Shown: piece by piece, positions 16,696 to 27,378 of the stretch
Position numbering within the stretch: position 1 is the first letter of the stretch
How the letters are laid out: every line of letters starts with the position of its first letter
Source: Fulvitalea axinellae
GTDB taxonomy: Bacteria; Bacteroidota; Bacteroidia; Cytophagales; Cyclobacteriaceae
DNA: 64,000 bases
Direction of reading: 5' to 3'
Assembly: GCF_036492835.1 (NCBI RefSeq)
Contig: NZ_AP025314.1
Coordinates: forward strand, 682,001-746,000
Made by a program: the position numbers and the translations under genes
The notes under the pieces: model-generated
Told to the model about the DNA's origin: nothing
What the model saw: only the letters and a program-made list of their open reading frames with translations
Databases searched by the model: none

Positions 16696-16803
16696 TGTCT
16701 TTATGGGCGCAGAAGCTGTGCCGTCGGCGTCTTTGGAATGTTTGTAGAATGCAAGGTTTATGGCTTGAGGGGGCAGTTTTGTGTTCTGAAAATATAGAAG
16801 TAC

Positions 16804-16835
16804 AAAAAACGGGAAGCTTAAACCTCCCGTTTTTT
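16804..16835. terminator. Bidirectional terminator between GH2 gene and IS30 remnant
   Basis: An 11-bp perfect stem AAAAAACGGGA/TCCCGTTTTTT (16804-16814 with 16825-16835) gives T tracts on both strands. It lies 54 bases past the GH2 stop. Confidence 0.85.
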
Positions 16836-16888
16836 CATAAGTATAATATAAGCTAGCGTCAGCCTAGTACTGTTGCTTTTTCCGTGCG

Positions 16889-20278
<3,390 letters not shown>

Positions 20279-20319
20279 TTACTGTGAGGGGGAATATCGT
20301 TTAGAACTAATCAAAGGAG

Positions 20320-20354
20320 TTGGTACTTGGTATCAAGTCTTAGGTATTTGGTAC
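20320..20354. promoter_or_regulatory. Candidate operator: three TTGGTAY repeats with an embedded palindrome
   Basis: TTGGTAC at 20320-20326, TTGGTAT at 20327-20333 and TTGGTAC at 20348-20354 lie about 135 bases upstream of the GH2 start. The middle part contains the palindrome ACTTG-GTAT-CAAGT (20325-20338). This arrangement suits a dimeric regulator; the LacI-type gene nearby is a candidate, without direct proof. Confidence 0.35.
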
Positions 20355-20461
20355 ACGCATTGGAGCCGGACCTTAGACTGATTAGTCGATACGCCATTTT
20401 TGCCTCTAGAGCTGGTATTTAAAGATTCCTATTCATTCCAGAAAACTAATCTCAGGCCTTT

Positions 20462-20504
20462 ATTTTTCTTCCATAACCGTCATGTTTTTGGATGGAAGAA
20501 AAAT
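20462..20504. repeat. 13-bp perfect inverted repeat in the GH2-HAD intergenic region
   Basis: ATTTTTCTTCCAT (20462-20474) and ATGGAAGAAAAAT (20492-20504) form a perfect 13-bp stem around a 17-base loop. It lies between two divergent genes, so it is not the terminator of either. Confidence 0.7.
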
Positions 20505-20531
20505 TTGTAGCCGTATTTGAGCGATTTTTTG

Positions 20532-20559
20532 GTTCCTTTTTGATCTTTCAAAAAGGAAC
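20532..20559. repeat. 12-bp palindrome of REP-like type
   Basis: GTTCCTTTTTGA-TCTT-TCAAAAAGGAAC is a perfect 12-bp stem with a 4-base loop. Palindromes of this GGTTCCTTTTTG/CAAAAAGGAACC kind are, from memory, scattered in many Bacteroidota genomes. There is no T tract, so it is a repeat element rather than a terminator. Confidence 0.65.
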
Positions 20560-20691
20560 ACCGGGGTTTGTTTAGAGTATATTGCGGGTGGTTTCGGGGT
20601 ACCATATTTTTAATGTTGATAATTATGTCTGAGTACATACTTGCTAAGGAATAAATGCGGATATTCGCCCCCTTACAAAAACACGGGAGAA

Positions 20692-21522
20692 ATGTTCGCA
20701 GATATCGATTTTTCGCAAGTGCGTATGGTAGCCACCGATATGGACGGCACCTTGCTGAATTCGGAAGGAAAGGTTAATGAGGAGTTTTTCGGGGTGTTCC
20801 GGGCTCTGAAGGAGAAGGGGATCAAGTTTACTGTGGCCAGCGGGCGCCAGTACCCCGTGTTGCGCGAACTGCTCCATCCTATCCGTGACGAGCTTTCTTA
20901 TATCGCCGAAAACGGAAGTGTGGCGGTGGAGAACGACGAGGTTCTTTTCTCCAAACCGCTCGATGCCCAAACCGTAAGCGATTTGATTGAGACCGGCAGA
21001 AAGACCGACGGCGCCTACCTGTTGTTGGGCGGTCGGGAAACGGCGTATATTGATAGCCGGGAGCCTGAGTTTTTGGAGCAAGTCAAAAAGTATTTCGCCT
21101 CGTATCAGGTGGTGGACGATCTGCATGATATCCGTGACCGTGAGATTTTGAAGTTTACGGTCTGCAATCTCAAGGGAGCGCAGAAAGTCAGCTATCCTGC
21201 TTTTGAGAAATACACCGATAGGCTACAGGTAAAGGTATCTTCGCCAATTTGGATGGATATAACCGACTTGGACGCGAACAAGGGAGTGGCTTTACAGGCA
21301 TTGCTGAAAAATCATGACGTAACGCCAGAGCAGACCATGGCCTTCGGCGACTATCATAACGATATCGAGATGCTTCGTTCCGTCAAGTACAGCTTCGCTA
21401 TGGCCAACGCTCAGAGTGAGGTAAAAGCTGTTGCTCAGTACGAAACGAAGAGCAATGACGAGTTGGGCGTGACATTCGCTCTGAAAGCTCTGCTTTCCGC
21501 TATAGAAAATAATCAGGCCTAA
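20692..21522 (+). CDS. Cof-type HAD-superfamily phosphatase
   Basis: The ATG at 20692, with a purine-rich gggaga just before it, gives 276 residues; the frame is open to 20641 but that part is unconserved. HAD motif I is 'DMDGTLLNSEGK' near residue 15, motif II is 'TVASGRQYP', and motifs III/IV are 'NKGVALQALL' and 'AFGDYHNDIEMLRS'. The C2-type cap between them places it with Cof/YidA-like sugar-phosphate phosphatases of broad specificity. It sits between the GH2 gene and a LacI regulator, so a role in clearing sugar phosphates is plausible. Confidence 0.92.
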   Translation: MFADIDFSQVRMVATDMDGTLLNSEGKVNEEFFGVFRALKEKGIKFTVASGRQYPVLRELLHPIRDELSYIAENGSVAVENDEVLFSKPLDAQTVSDLIETGRKTDGAYLLLGGRETAYIDSREPEFLEQVKKYFASYQVVDDLHDIRDREILKFTVCNLKGAQKVSYPAFEKYTDRLQVKVSSPIWMDITDLDANKGVALQALLKNHDVTPEQTMAFGDYHNDIEMLRSVKYSFAMANAQSEVKAVAQYETKSNDELGVTFALKALLSAIENNQA

Positions 21523-21638
21523 GGCCGATTACCGTAAACGGTGCCGGTTTTTTCCGGCGCCGCTTGCGCAAACCCCTCCGGCTGGTTACCTTGTGAACTG
21601 AATACTGTTTTTGGGGCGAACAAAAAGTATTTTTTTCA

Positions 21639-22673
21639 GTGAAGAGGTATAGCAGCATCAACGATTTGGCCAAAGACCTGAAGCTATCGGCGTCTACGGT
21701 ATCCAGGGCGCTCAGCGACCATTATTCCATTTCGGACAAGACCAAGAAACGTGTTCGGGAATACGCCAAAAAGGTTGGTTACCAACCGAATCTCAACGCC
21801 TCAAACCTTATCCACCGGCGAACGAACATTATTGGACTTATAGTGCCGGGGATCACGAGCTATTTTTTCGCCACTATCCTAAAGGGTATTCTCAGTGTGT
21901 TGGACAAGGAAAATTACCGTCTCATTATTATGGAAACCGGCGACAGTCTGGAAAAGGAAATCGAGAGCGTCCGTTTCCTCACTTCTGTTCGTGCCGAAGG
22001 CATTCTTTTCTCGCCCACCTCAAAAACCGATACCTACGAACACTTCGAACCGCTGGTGCGCAACAGGATCCCTTTCGTGAATTTTGACCGCGGATTGAAA
22101 GATCTCCCTTGCTCCAGTGTGCTTTGCGACGGTGAGCTTGGAGCGATGAAAGCCACCCAGCACCTGATTGACGTAGGGTGTAAGCGCATTGCGCATATCA
22201 CTGGTCCCGAAAACTTGATGAACGCCTCCAACCGGCTGAAAGGGTATAAGAAAGCCTTGCGGAAAAACGGGCTGAAGATAGACGAGAAGTTGATCATCAA
22301 AGGGGCTTTTAACCTTGAGCGAGGTATGGGAGCCGTACGCCAGCTTTTTTCCTTCGATCCGCTTCCTGACGGTATTCTGGCCGCTAACGACGGAATAGCG
22401 TTGGCCTGTCTTTCGGAAATTAGGAAAAGGAATCTCAAGGCTCCGGAAGATATCGCCGTGGCTGGTTTCGATAACGAGGCTTACAGTGCGCACTTTACGC
22501 CTCCGCTGACCAGTGTGGACAACAGGATCTTCGATATGGGAAAAACCGCGGCTGATTTGTGCGTAAAACAAATCCAGTCCGACAAACCCGTGGAGCCCGA
22601 AACCGTGATTCTAGAACCGGAATTGGTGGTGCGGGAAAGTTCAAGAAAAGGCAGGGTATTGCATTACGTTTAG
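21639..22673 (+). CDS. LacI-family transcription regulator
   Basis: This 344-residue regulator has the LacI helix-turn-helix at the very N-terminus: 'SINDLAKDLKLSASTVSRAL' followed by 'YQPNLNASNL', the hinge helix. A periplasmic-binding-protein-like sugar-sensing domain follows ('IIGLIVPGITSYFFATILKG', 'PDGILAANDGIALACL', 'DIAVAGFDNE'). The start is GTG at 21639. It lies 116 bases after the HAD gene, and the GH2 gene beyond it is a likely target. Confidence 0.93.
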   Translation: MKRYSSINDLAKDLKLSASTVSRALSDHYSISDKTKKRVREYAKKVGYQPNLNASNLIHRRTNIIGLIVPGITSYFFATILKGILSVLDKENYRLIIMETGDSLEKEIESVRFLTSVRAEGILFSPTSKTDTYEHFEPLVRNRIPFVNFDRGLKDLPCSSVLCDGELGAMKATQHLIDVGCKRIAHITGPENLMNASNRLKGYKKALRKNGLKIDEKLIIKGAFNLERGMGAVRQLFSFDPLPDGILAANDGIALACLSEIRKRNLKAPEDIAVAGFDNEAYSAHFTPPLTSVDNRIFDMGKTAADLCVKQIQSDKPVEPETVILEPELVVRESSRKGRVLHYV

Positions 22674-22856
22674 GCCCGAACGGTTTTTTGTTATATATTT
22701 GGTGTGTGGACGGTCTTTTTTCCGAAAAAAAATACACGGATTCTCGTCTTGGCTTCGTCGGTACCAACACAAAATTGGCTTTGCCAGTTAACCTAGTTTT
22801 TTGCGGTTACGTACTTTTACATAGACCGCAATGTCCGGCTTCCCGAAAATAACGCT

Positions 22857-22890
22857 AACTGGCGTGATGTCTTTTTCATCACGGCCAGTT
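22857..22890. terminator. Hairpin between lacI-type and tlpA-type genes
   Basis: AACTGGCGTGATG (22857-22869) pairs with CATCACGGCCAGTT (22877-22890) with one bulged base. The trailer TATTTGTCC is only weakly T-rich. A second hairpin TTGCGGT/ACCGCAA (22801-22831) precedes it. Confidence 0.45.
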
Positions 22891-22910
22891 TATTTGTCCA
22901 TTTATCTTTG

Positions 22911-23432
22911 ATGCGTCTGAAATTCAACGAAAACAAAGCCATGTATACGGCACTGTCACTGATATTGGTGGTGTCCGCTTGCTCCCGCCTTCTTGTCGCG
23001 AACGTCGAAAAACCGCAGGTTGTGGATTTCGAAAAGTTGAGCCAACAATGGCAAACTGACGACGACAGCGTGAGGATGTTCCATTTTTGGGCTACTTGGT
23101 GCGGACCGTGCGTGGAAGAATTGCCGATTTACTTACGTCTGCCCGACAGTCTGCGGAATGAGAAGTTCAGTATGGTCTTGGTCAGTATGGATTTTCCCGA
23201 CAGGATAGACAAAGACTTGGTTCCGTTCCTCAAAAAAAGGAAAATAGGCGGAAAGGTCTTGGTACTGGACGACCCCGACGCCAACACTTGGATCAACAGC
23301 GTGGACACGACATGGAGCGGTGCTTTGCCCGCCACTTTGGTCGTGAAAAATGGCAAGAAATCATTTATAGAAGGCCCCGCTAACCAAAAAACGATAAACG
23401 ATCTGCTTCACCCTTATTTCTCCGAGCCATGA
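22911..23432 (+). CDS. TlpA-like thioredoxin-fold lipoprotein
   Basis: The ATG at 22911 gives 173 residues; a second ATG at 22941 is possible. The N-terminus is a lipoprotein signal, with a hydrophobic stretch then VSAC. The thioredoxin domain has the active site 'WATWCGPC', the conserved cis-Pro block 'ALPATLVV', and the family's 'FHFW' strand. It should reduce or oxidise disulfides of envelope proteins from the periplasm. Its stop overlaps the start of the next thioredoxin-fold gene by four bases, so the two are translationally coupled. Confidence 0.9.
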   Translation: MRLKFNENKAMYTALSLILVVSACSRLLVANVEKPQVVDFEKLSQQWQTDDDSVRMFHFWATWCGPCVEELPIYLRLPDSLRNEKFSMVLVSMDFPDRIDKDLVPFLKKRKIGGKVLVLDDPDANTWINSVDTTWSGALPATLVVKNGKKSFIEGPANQKTINDLLHPYFSEP

Positions 23433-24037
23433 AAACTAAAACTATTCATCTTTTTTTACTCTTTATGTTAGCCACGGTGTCCGCCACATGGGCCCAAGGT
23501 TATGAAATCGGCGACAAGATTGATGATTTTGATCTACAGAACGTGGATAACAGAAACGTAAGCCTAAACAGTTACAAAGGAGCGAAGGGCTTTATCCTCG
23601 TGTTTACCTGCAATCAGTGCCCTTACTCGGTGGCTTACGAAGACCGGATAGAGGCTTTGCACAAGAAGTATAAGCCGAAAGGCTTTCCGGTAGTGGCTGT
23701 TAATCCGAACACGCCGGCTTCGGATCGCGAGAACTTGGCGAGCATGAAAAAGCGCCATAAGAAAAAGGGGTTCACCTTCGCTTATCTGGCGGACCAGAAT
23801 CAGGAAATCTACGCTGAGTTTGGCGCCACCCGGACGCCTCACGTTTATGTGTTGGAGAAAAGGCCGGACGGTCTTTATGTCGCATATATCGGAGCTATAG
23901 ACGATAACTACCGAAGCGCCAACGTAGCTAAAAAACATTATGTGCAAAACGCCGTGGAGGCTTTGCTGAAAGGCGAGCGTCCGCATGTACAGCAGACGAA
24001 AGCGATTGGCTGCACAATCAAGAAGAAACGTATATAA
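23429..24037 (+). CDS. Secreted peroxiredoxin-like (AhpC/TSA-type) thioredoxin-fold protein
   Basis: The 202-residue protein starts inside the stop of the tlpA-like gene. A signal peptide ends at ATWAQ. The fold is redoxin-like: 'IGDKIDDFDLQNVDNRNVSL', then 'LVFTCNQCPYS' with a CxxC (CNQC) at the place of the peroxidatic Cys, then 'ATRTPHVYVLE' with the cis-Pro. The CNQCPYS variant with 'AYEDRIEALHKKY' is common in Bacteroidota envelope redoxins. It probably works with its neighbour in extracytoplasmic thiol redox. Confidence 0.88.
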   Translation: MKTKTIHLFLLFMLATVSATWAQGYEIGDKIDDFDLQNVDNRNVSLNSYKGAKGFILVFTCNQCPYSVAYEDRIEALHKKYKPKGFPVVAVNPNTPASDRENLASMKKRHKKKGFTFAYLADQNQEIYAEFGATRTPHVYVLEKRPDGLYVAYIGAIDDNYRSANVAKKHYVQNAVEALLKGERPHVQQTKAIGCTIKKKRI

Positions 24038-24051
24038 TGAAGAAATAAACC

Positions 24052-24119
24052 CATTGGGTCTTAGGCATTACACTATTACACATTGTGTCGATGAATGTAA
24101 TTTATCCTGAGACCCAATA
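24052..24119. repeat. Long imperfect inverted repeat downstream of the redoxin pair
   Basis: CATTGGGTCTTAGG (24052-24065) faces CCTGAGACCCAATA (24106-24119). The 40-base interior contains a further ATTACA/TGTAAT pair. It could be the operon's terminator (no T tract follows), or a small mobile or RNA element. Confidence 0.45.
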
Positions 24120-24270
24120 GGGGAAATATCCTTTTGGAACGGCTTCCTAAAATATCGGACATAATTCAACATAGTTTTACGTAATTATGTCTCAAAAACG
24201 ATCGGAAGTCTATACCCTACATTCCCCCTTATTGTTTAGAATTATCTGCGGTAGAAGTAATTGTTAGAGT

Positions 24271-24723
24271 CTATACTGCGGCTTTTTCGCAGAATTGCTT
24301 AGCCGCTTTTTTGCCGTCTTCCAAATCATGGACTTTAACGGAAACAACCCCTCCCATTTTCGCCTCGTTCAGCATTTTTTCCAGACTTAGCTTTCCGAAA
24401 ATACTCTTGGCGTCAATTGAAAGTTCCGCCACTAATCCGTTCTGATAAGCGCCGGTGTACCAATTGTCATGGAGCCATTGCAGGACATCGTCTTTTACCA
24501 GTTTAAGATACGAGTGATCCGAAATAAAGACTTTGATCCCCCTTTTCTTGATTTCGTCAACGCTATCATTCATTTCCTTAATAAAAGTGGGGTTTTCCAA
24601 GCTGAAAAATCCTCTCCAAAAAGCGAATGCCACTCCGGGAATTTCGGCTGACATGTCATAAACTTCCGCAAACTCCCCCTTATAAACGATGGGATAAGCG
24701 CTAAGTTCTTGTGCTGTAATCAT
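24271..24723 (-). CDS. Hypothetical 150-residue cytoplasmic protein, possibly STAS-like
   Basis: No family was firmly recognised. The order of strands and helices resembles STAS/SpoIIAA-like small proteins found in Bacteroidota: 'YPIVYKGEFAEVY', then 'GVAFAFWRGFF', 'GIKVFISDHS', a helix with 'KDDVLQWLHDNWY', and 'GGVVSVKVHDLEDG'. There is no signal peptide or membrane segment. It is monocistronic. A CAAATATA at 24799-24806, which reads TATATTTG on the minus strand, lies about 76 bases upstream of the start and could be its -7 box. Confidence 0.6.
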   Translation of the reverse strand: MITAQELSAYPIVYKGEFAEVYDMSAEIPGVAFAFWRGFFSLENPTFIKEMNDSVDEIKKRGIKVFISDHSYLKLVKDDVLQWLHDNWYTGAYQNGLVAELSIDAKSIFGKLSLEKMLNEAKMGGVVSVKVHDLEDGKKAAKQFCEKAAV

Positions 24724-24938
24724 GTTTTAGGCGTTTTGGGTTTTGTTATGGAGTCTTCATATTTACCTTTTTAGGCGAAAGAAAACCTTGAAACAAAACA
24801 AATATACATTTGAATATTTACACATATTAAATATAGGGTATTTATTCTAAATATTAACATGATTTTCATCGTCAAACATTATAGGTTTTTTTGATAAGGA
24901 TTTCATACGGATGATAAGTCCCGAGAATTGTGAATGTA

Positions 24939-24969
24939 AAAAGCCTGGCGAATTTTCGCCGGGCTTTTC
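24939..24969 (-). terminator. Terminator of the YeiH-like operon
   Basis: AAAAAGCCTGGCGAA/TTCGCCGGGCTTTT forms a stem of about 14 pairs with one mismatch and T runs on both sides. It lies 46 bases past the stop of the small membrane protein. Confidence 0.8.
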
Positions 24970-25015
24970 GTGGGATTCGATAAAACGTTGTGATCCTTGG
25001 GACGATTAAGTTTTG

Positions 25016-25240
25016 TCAGAACCGTTTTCTGTCGCGGAGGGTGGCGTCGGCTTGGCCGGTTTCTTCCACGTCGGTGTAGAATAGTCCACCGGTGTTGAAA
25101 TCCTTTTCTCTGGAAAAATCGGTGACTTCACGGAACGGTGCGCTCCGGTTTACCGCAGGGATTACCCAACAGGCTATCACGAACAGGCCCGCCAAGGCTA
25201 ACAGGAATTTTACGGCTCCGCCCAATTTTTTGCTCTTCAT
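25016..25240 (-). CDS. Small single-pass membrane protein behind the YeiH-like exporter
   Basis: This 74-residue protein has one membrane helix (about residues 10-30, 'VKFLLALAGLFVIACWVIPA'), a basic N-terminus 'MKSKKLGG' and a polar C-terminal tail of about 40 residues. I know no family for it. It lies 117 bases downstream of the exporter gene, on the same strand and before the terminator, so it is probably expressed with it. It could be a small accessory subunit. Its coding nature rests on the clean membrane topology and position. Confidence 0.55.
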   Translation of the reverse strand: MKSKKLGGAVKFLLALAGLFVIACWVIPAVNRSAPFREVTDFSREKDFNTGGLFYTDVEETGQADATLRDRKRF

Positions 25241-25357
25241 CGTTTTCTCATTTTATCGAAAAACCGGTGTAAAGGCAAGAGTCTAATTTAGTGAGTAAAA
25301 AGTGGAGTCTACCTCGTTCAGTCTCTTTACTCTGGACTCTTTATCCTTTATTCACAA

Positions 25358-27055
25358 TCATAGAGTTTCGGTGATTTCCGGGAATACCAGATAGAACATC
25401 ACGTAAGCGGCCAATAGTGTAAGCACTATGTTGAAAGCCTGTCCGCAGATATATAATATCAACGGTTTGCCGCCTTTTAGCTGGGTGCGCAGTTCCCGGA
25501 AATCGGTGCTGAGGCCGATGCTGACGAAGGCCAGACAGAATAGCCAGCCACGTACGTTTTTGGTGAAACTGCGGATAACACCTTGGTCGATGAGCGAGTA
25601 GCCCATGTCTTGCCCAAGCCACTCGTAAAGGCTGGAGAAAATCAGCGATGCGCCGATAAAGCCCAAGAGGAATTTAGGGAAACGTTTCCATACTTCGGAC
25701 AGGCCAACCTTTTCGGCTGTCGGGTCGTTTTCGCGTTCCACTTTGGTCGTCCAGTACATGGTTACGAAGAAGGCCACAAACCCGATCAGAACGTTCTGGA
25801 TCATCTTGATAGTGGCCGCTACGTTCATGGCCGTGTCGCCCAAGAAGGCTCCCGCCGCCACTACAGCTCCGGTGGCGTCGAGCGTACCGCCTAGCCATGC
25901 GCCGCCCAGCACTTCCGGCATCCCGATCCAGCGGATAAACGCCGGCATAGCTACCATCATTATCGAGGTAAATGCCATAGACAGGCCAACGGCCAGCGTC
26001 AGTTCCTCTTTTTTGGCCTTGCAGGCCGAAGCCGTGGCGATGGCCGCCGACACACCGCAAACCGACATATCGGCGCTGATGGTCATATTAAGGCTCTTGG
26101 AACCGATTTTCAATACTTTTTGCCCGAAAATAAAAGTGGTTACCAGCACTACCGGCGTTACCACCCAAGCGACGAACATGCCTGGAAGGCCGATAGCCAT
26201 CACTTTACCGAAAAGAATCTCGGCGCCGAGCAGTATCAATCCCGTTTTGATAAAATACTCCGTGCGCGCGGCTTTCTTGATCCATTCCGGCGTGCCCAGC
26301 GTATTGCCGAACAACATTCCCAAACCGATAGCCCAAGCCGCGTAGCCGATGCCGAGGGCTTTGACCTCCGCCTGTTGGGAGAAAAGATAAGCCAGTACGG
26401 CCAATCCGAATACGCCAGCGAAGCCCGCCGCAAATTTACTGAACGACTCGCCGGCCAGTTTACAGCCCAAGCCCAGAATCAGCGTGAGGATAATTCCCCA
26501 AAGCATGATGTCATCGAATTGCCAGAGGGTGCCGGGTTTGGCTTTTTTGGCGGAGCTTTTCCATTCGGCATGTGCGTTTTTCCAAGAGGCTATTTTCTTT
26601 ACCGCCGTTTGGTCCAGCGCGTCGTTACCGGCGCCTTTGGCGTGTGCGGCTAGGGCTATTTGTTCGGCTGTTTTCGCTTCGGCGTAAGCCTTGTCTTGTT
26701 CCAGCTTAAGCGTTTCGGCTTTTTTGATCTTGTCCGATGATACTTTTCGTTTGGTATAGAAAGCCTCCAGAGGGTTGTCGGTCCACTTCATGGGCTTTGA
26801 GGTAAGCCCGCCCAATACTTTGCCCAATGGGCTGTCTTTAGCTTTGAGTGATGCTTTTTCTGCATGGGCCTCTTCCCAAGCCAGTGTTCTGAAAGGTTGT
26901 GCGCTCTCTTTCTTTAACGTAGCGTTGAGTCTCTCTATTTCCGGACGAAATTCGGCGTAATGTCCGAATCCGAAGTAGCCCAAGGCTACCAGCAAGAAAA
27001 ATGCTCCTACGACTATTGCCCTGTAATCCTCTTTCTCAAATATTCTCCGCATCAT
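25358..27055 (-). CDS. YeiH-family (UPF0324) putative sulfate exporter with long N-terminal extension
   Basis: The C-terminal 370 residues have about ten membrane helices and the YeiH/UPF0324 pattern: 'AIGLGMLFGNTLG', 'TGLILLGAEILFGKVMAIG', 'SADMSVCGVSAAIA', and 'GGTLDATGAVVAAGAFLG'. Ordinary YeiH proteins are about 340 residues; this one has 565. The extra N-terminus holds one membrane helix (about 13-31) and a Lys/Ala/Glu-rich helical soluble part (about 35-175). The family is annotated as sulfate or sulfite exporters on limited evidence. An S1 sulfatase gene and a ComA gene elsewhere in the window fit a sulfur theme. The start could be either of two adjacent ATGs. Confidence 0.88.
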   Translation of the reverse strand: MMRRIFEKEDYRAIVVGAFFLLVALGYFGFGHYAEFRPEIERLNATLKKESAQPFRTLAWEEAHAEKASLKAKDSPLGKVLGGLTSKPMKWTDNPLEAFYTKRKVSSDKIKKAETLKLEQDKAYAEAKTAEQIALAAHAKGAGNDALDQTAVKKIASWKNAHAEWKSSAKKAKPGTLWQFDDIMLWGIILTLILGLGCKLAGESFSKFAAGFAGVFGLAVLAYLFSQQAEVKALGIGYAAWAIGLGMLFGNTLGTPEWIKKAARTEYFIKTGLILLGAEILFGKVMAIGLPGMFVAWVVTPVVLVTTFIFGQKVLKIGSKSLNMTISADMSVCGVSAAIATASACKAKKEELTLAVGLSMAFTSIMMVAMPAFIRWIGMPEVLGGAWLGGTLDATGAVVAAGAFLGDTAMNVAATIKMIQNVLIGFVAFFVTMYWTTKVERENDPTAEKVGLSEVWKRFPKFLLGFIGASLIFSSLYEWLGQDMGYSLIDQGVIRSFTKNVRGWLFCLAFVSIGLSTDFRELRTQLKGGKPLILYICGQAFNIVLTLLAAYVMFYLVFPEITETL

Positions 27056-27378
27056 TTAGGTATCCGCTGTCACAAAAAAAGTCAAGCCGATAAGTTACGC
27101 AATGCCTTTGAGCAAGTCCATCAAGGACAAGTTAAGTGTGGGAGGGGAGTATTTTATTTATTAACAAGGTTAAAATAATGCAACCAAATCAACCCTAAAA
27201 GCATTGTTCCGGTTTTTATGGAATGGAAAGTTATACTGAGGCCTGAGTTTTGATATCTATAATCTTCAGCGACTGTCTCTTTCAGGGAATTGAAAACGAA
27301 AGAATAGCCTAAGGAAACAGAACCTCAATGTGCTTTTAATAAAATAAAAGTACGACAGCCAAACAGAGCGGTTTTAAT
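27056..27378. other. Divergent intergenic region
   Basis: This 323-base gap between the exporter and the orphan 519-residue gene is A+T-rich. I see no gene and no strong palindrome; both promoters should be here. Confidence 0.35.

Noticed and set aside
20641..20691. Upstream TTG start for the HAD phosphatase
   Set aside because: ATG 20692 has a purine-rich stretch just ahead and the family N-terminus begins there.
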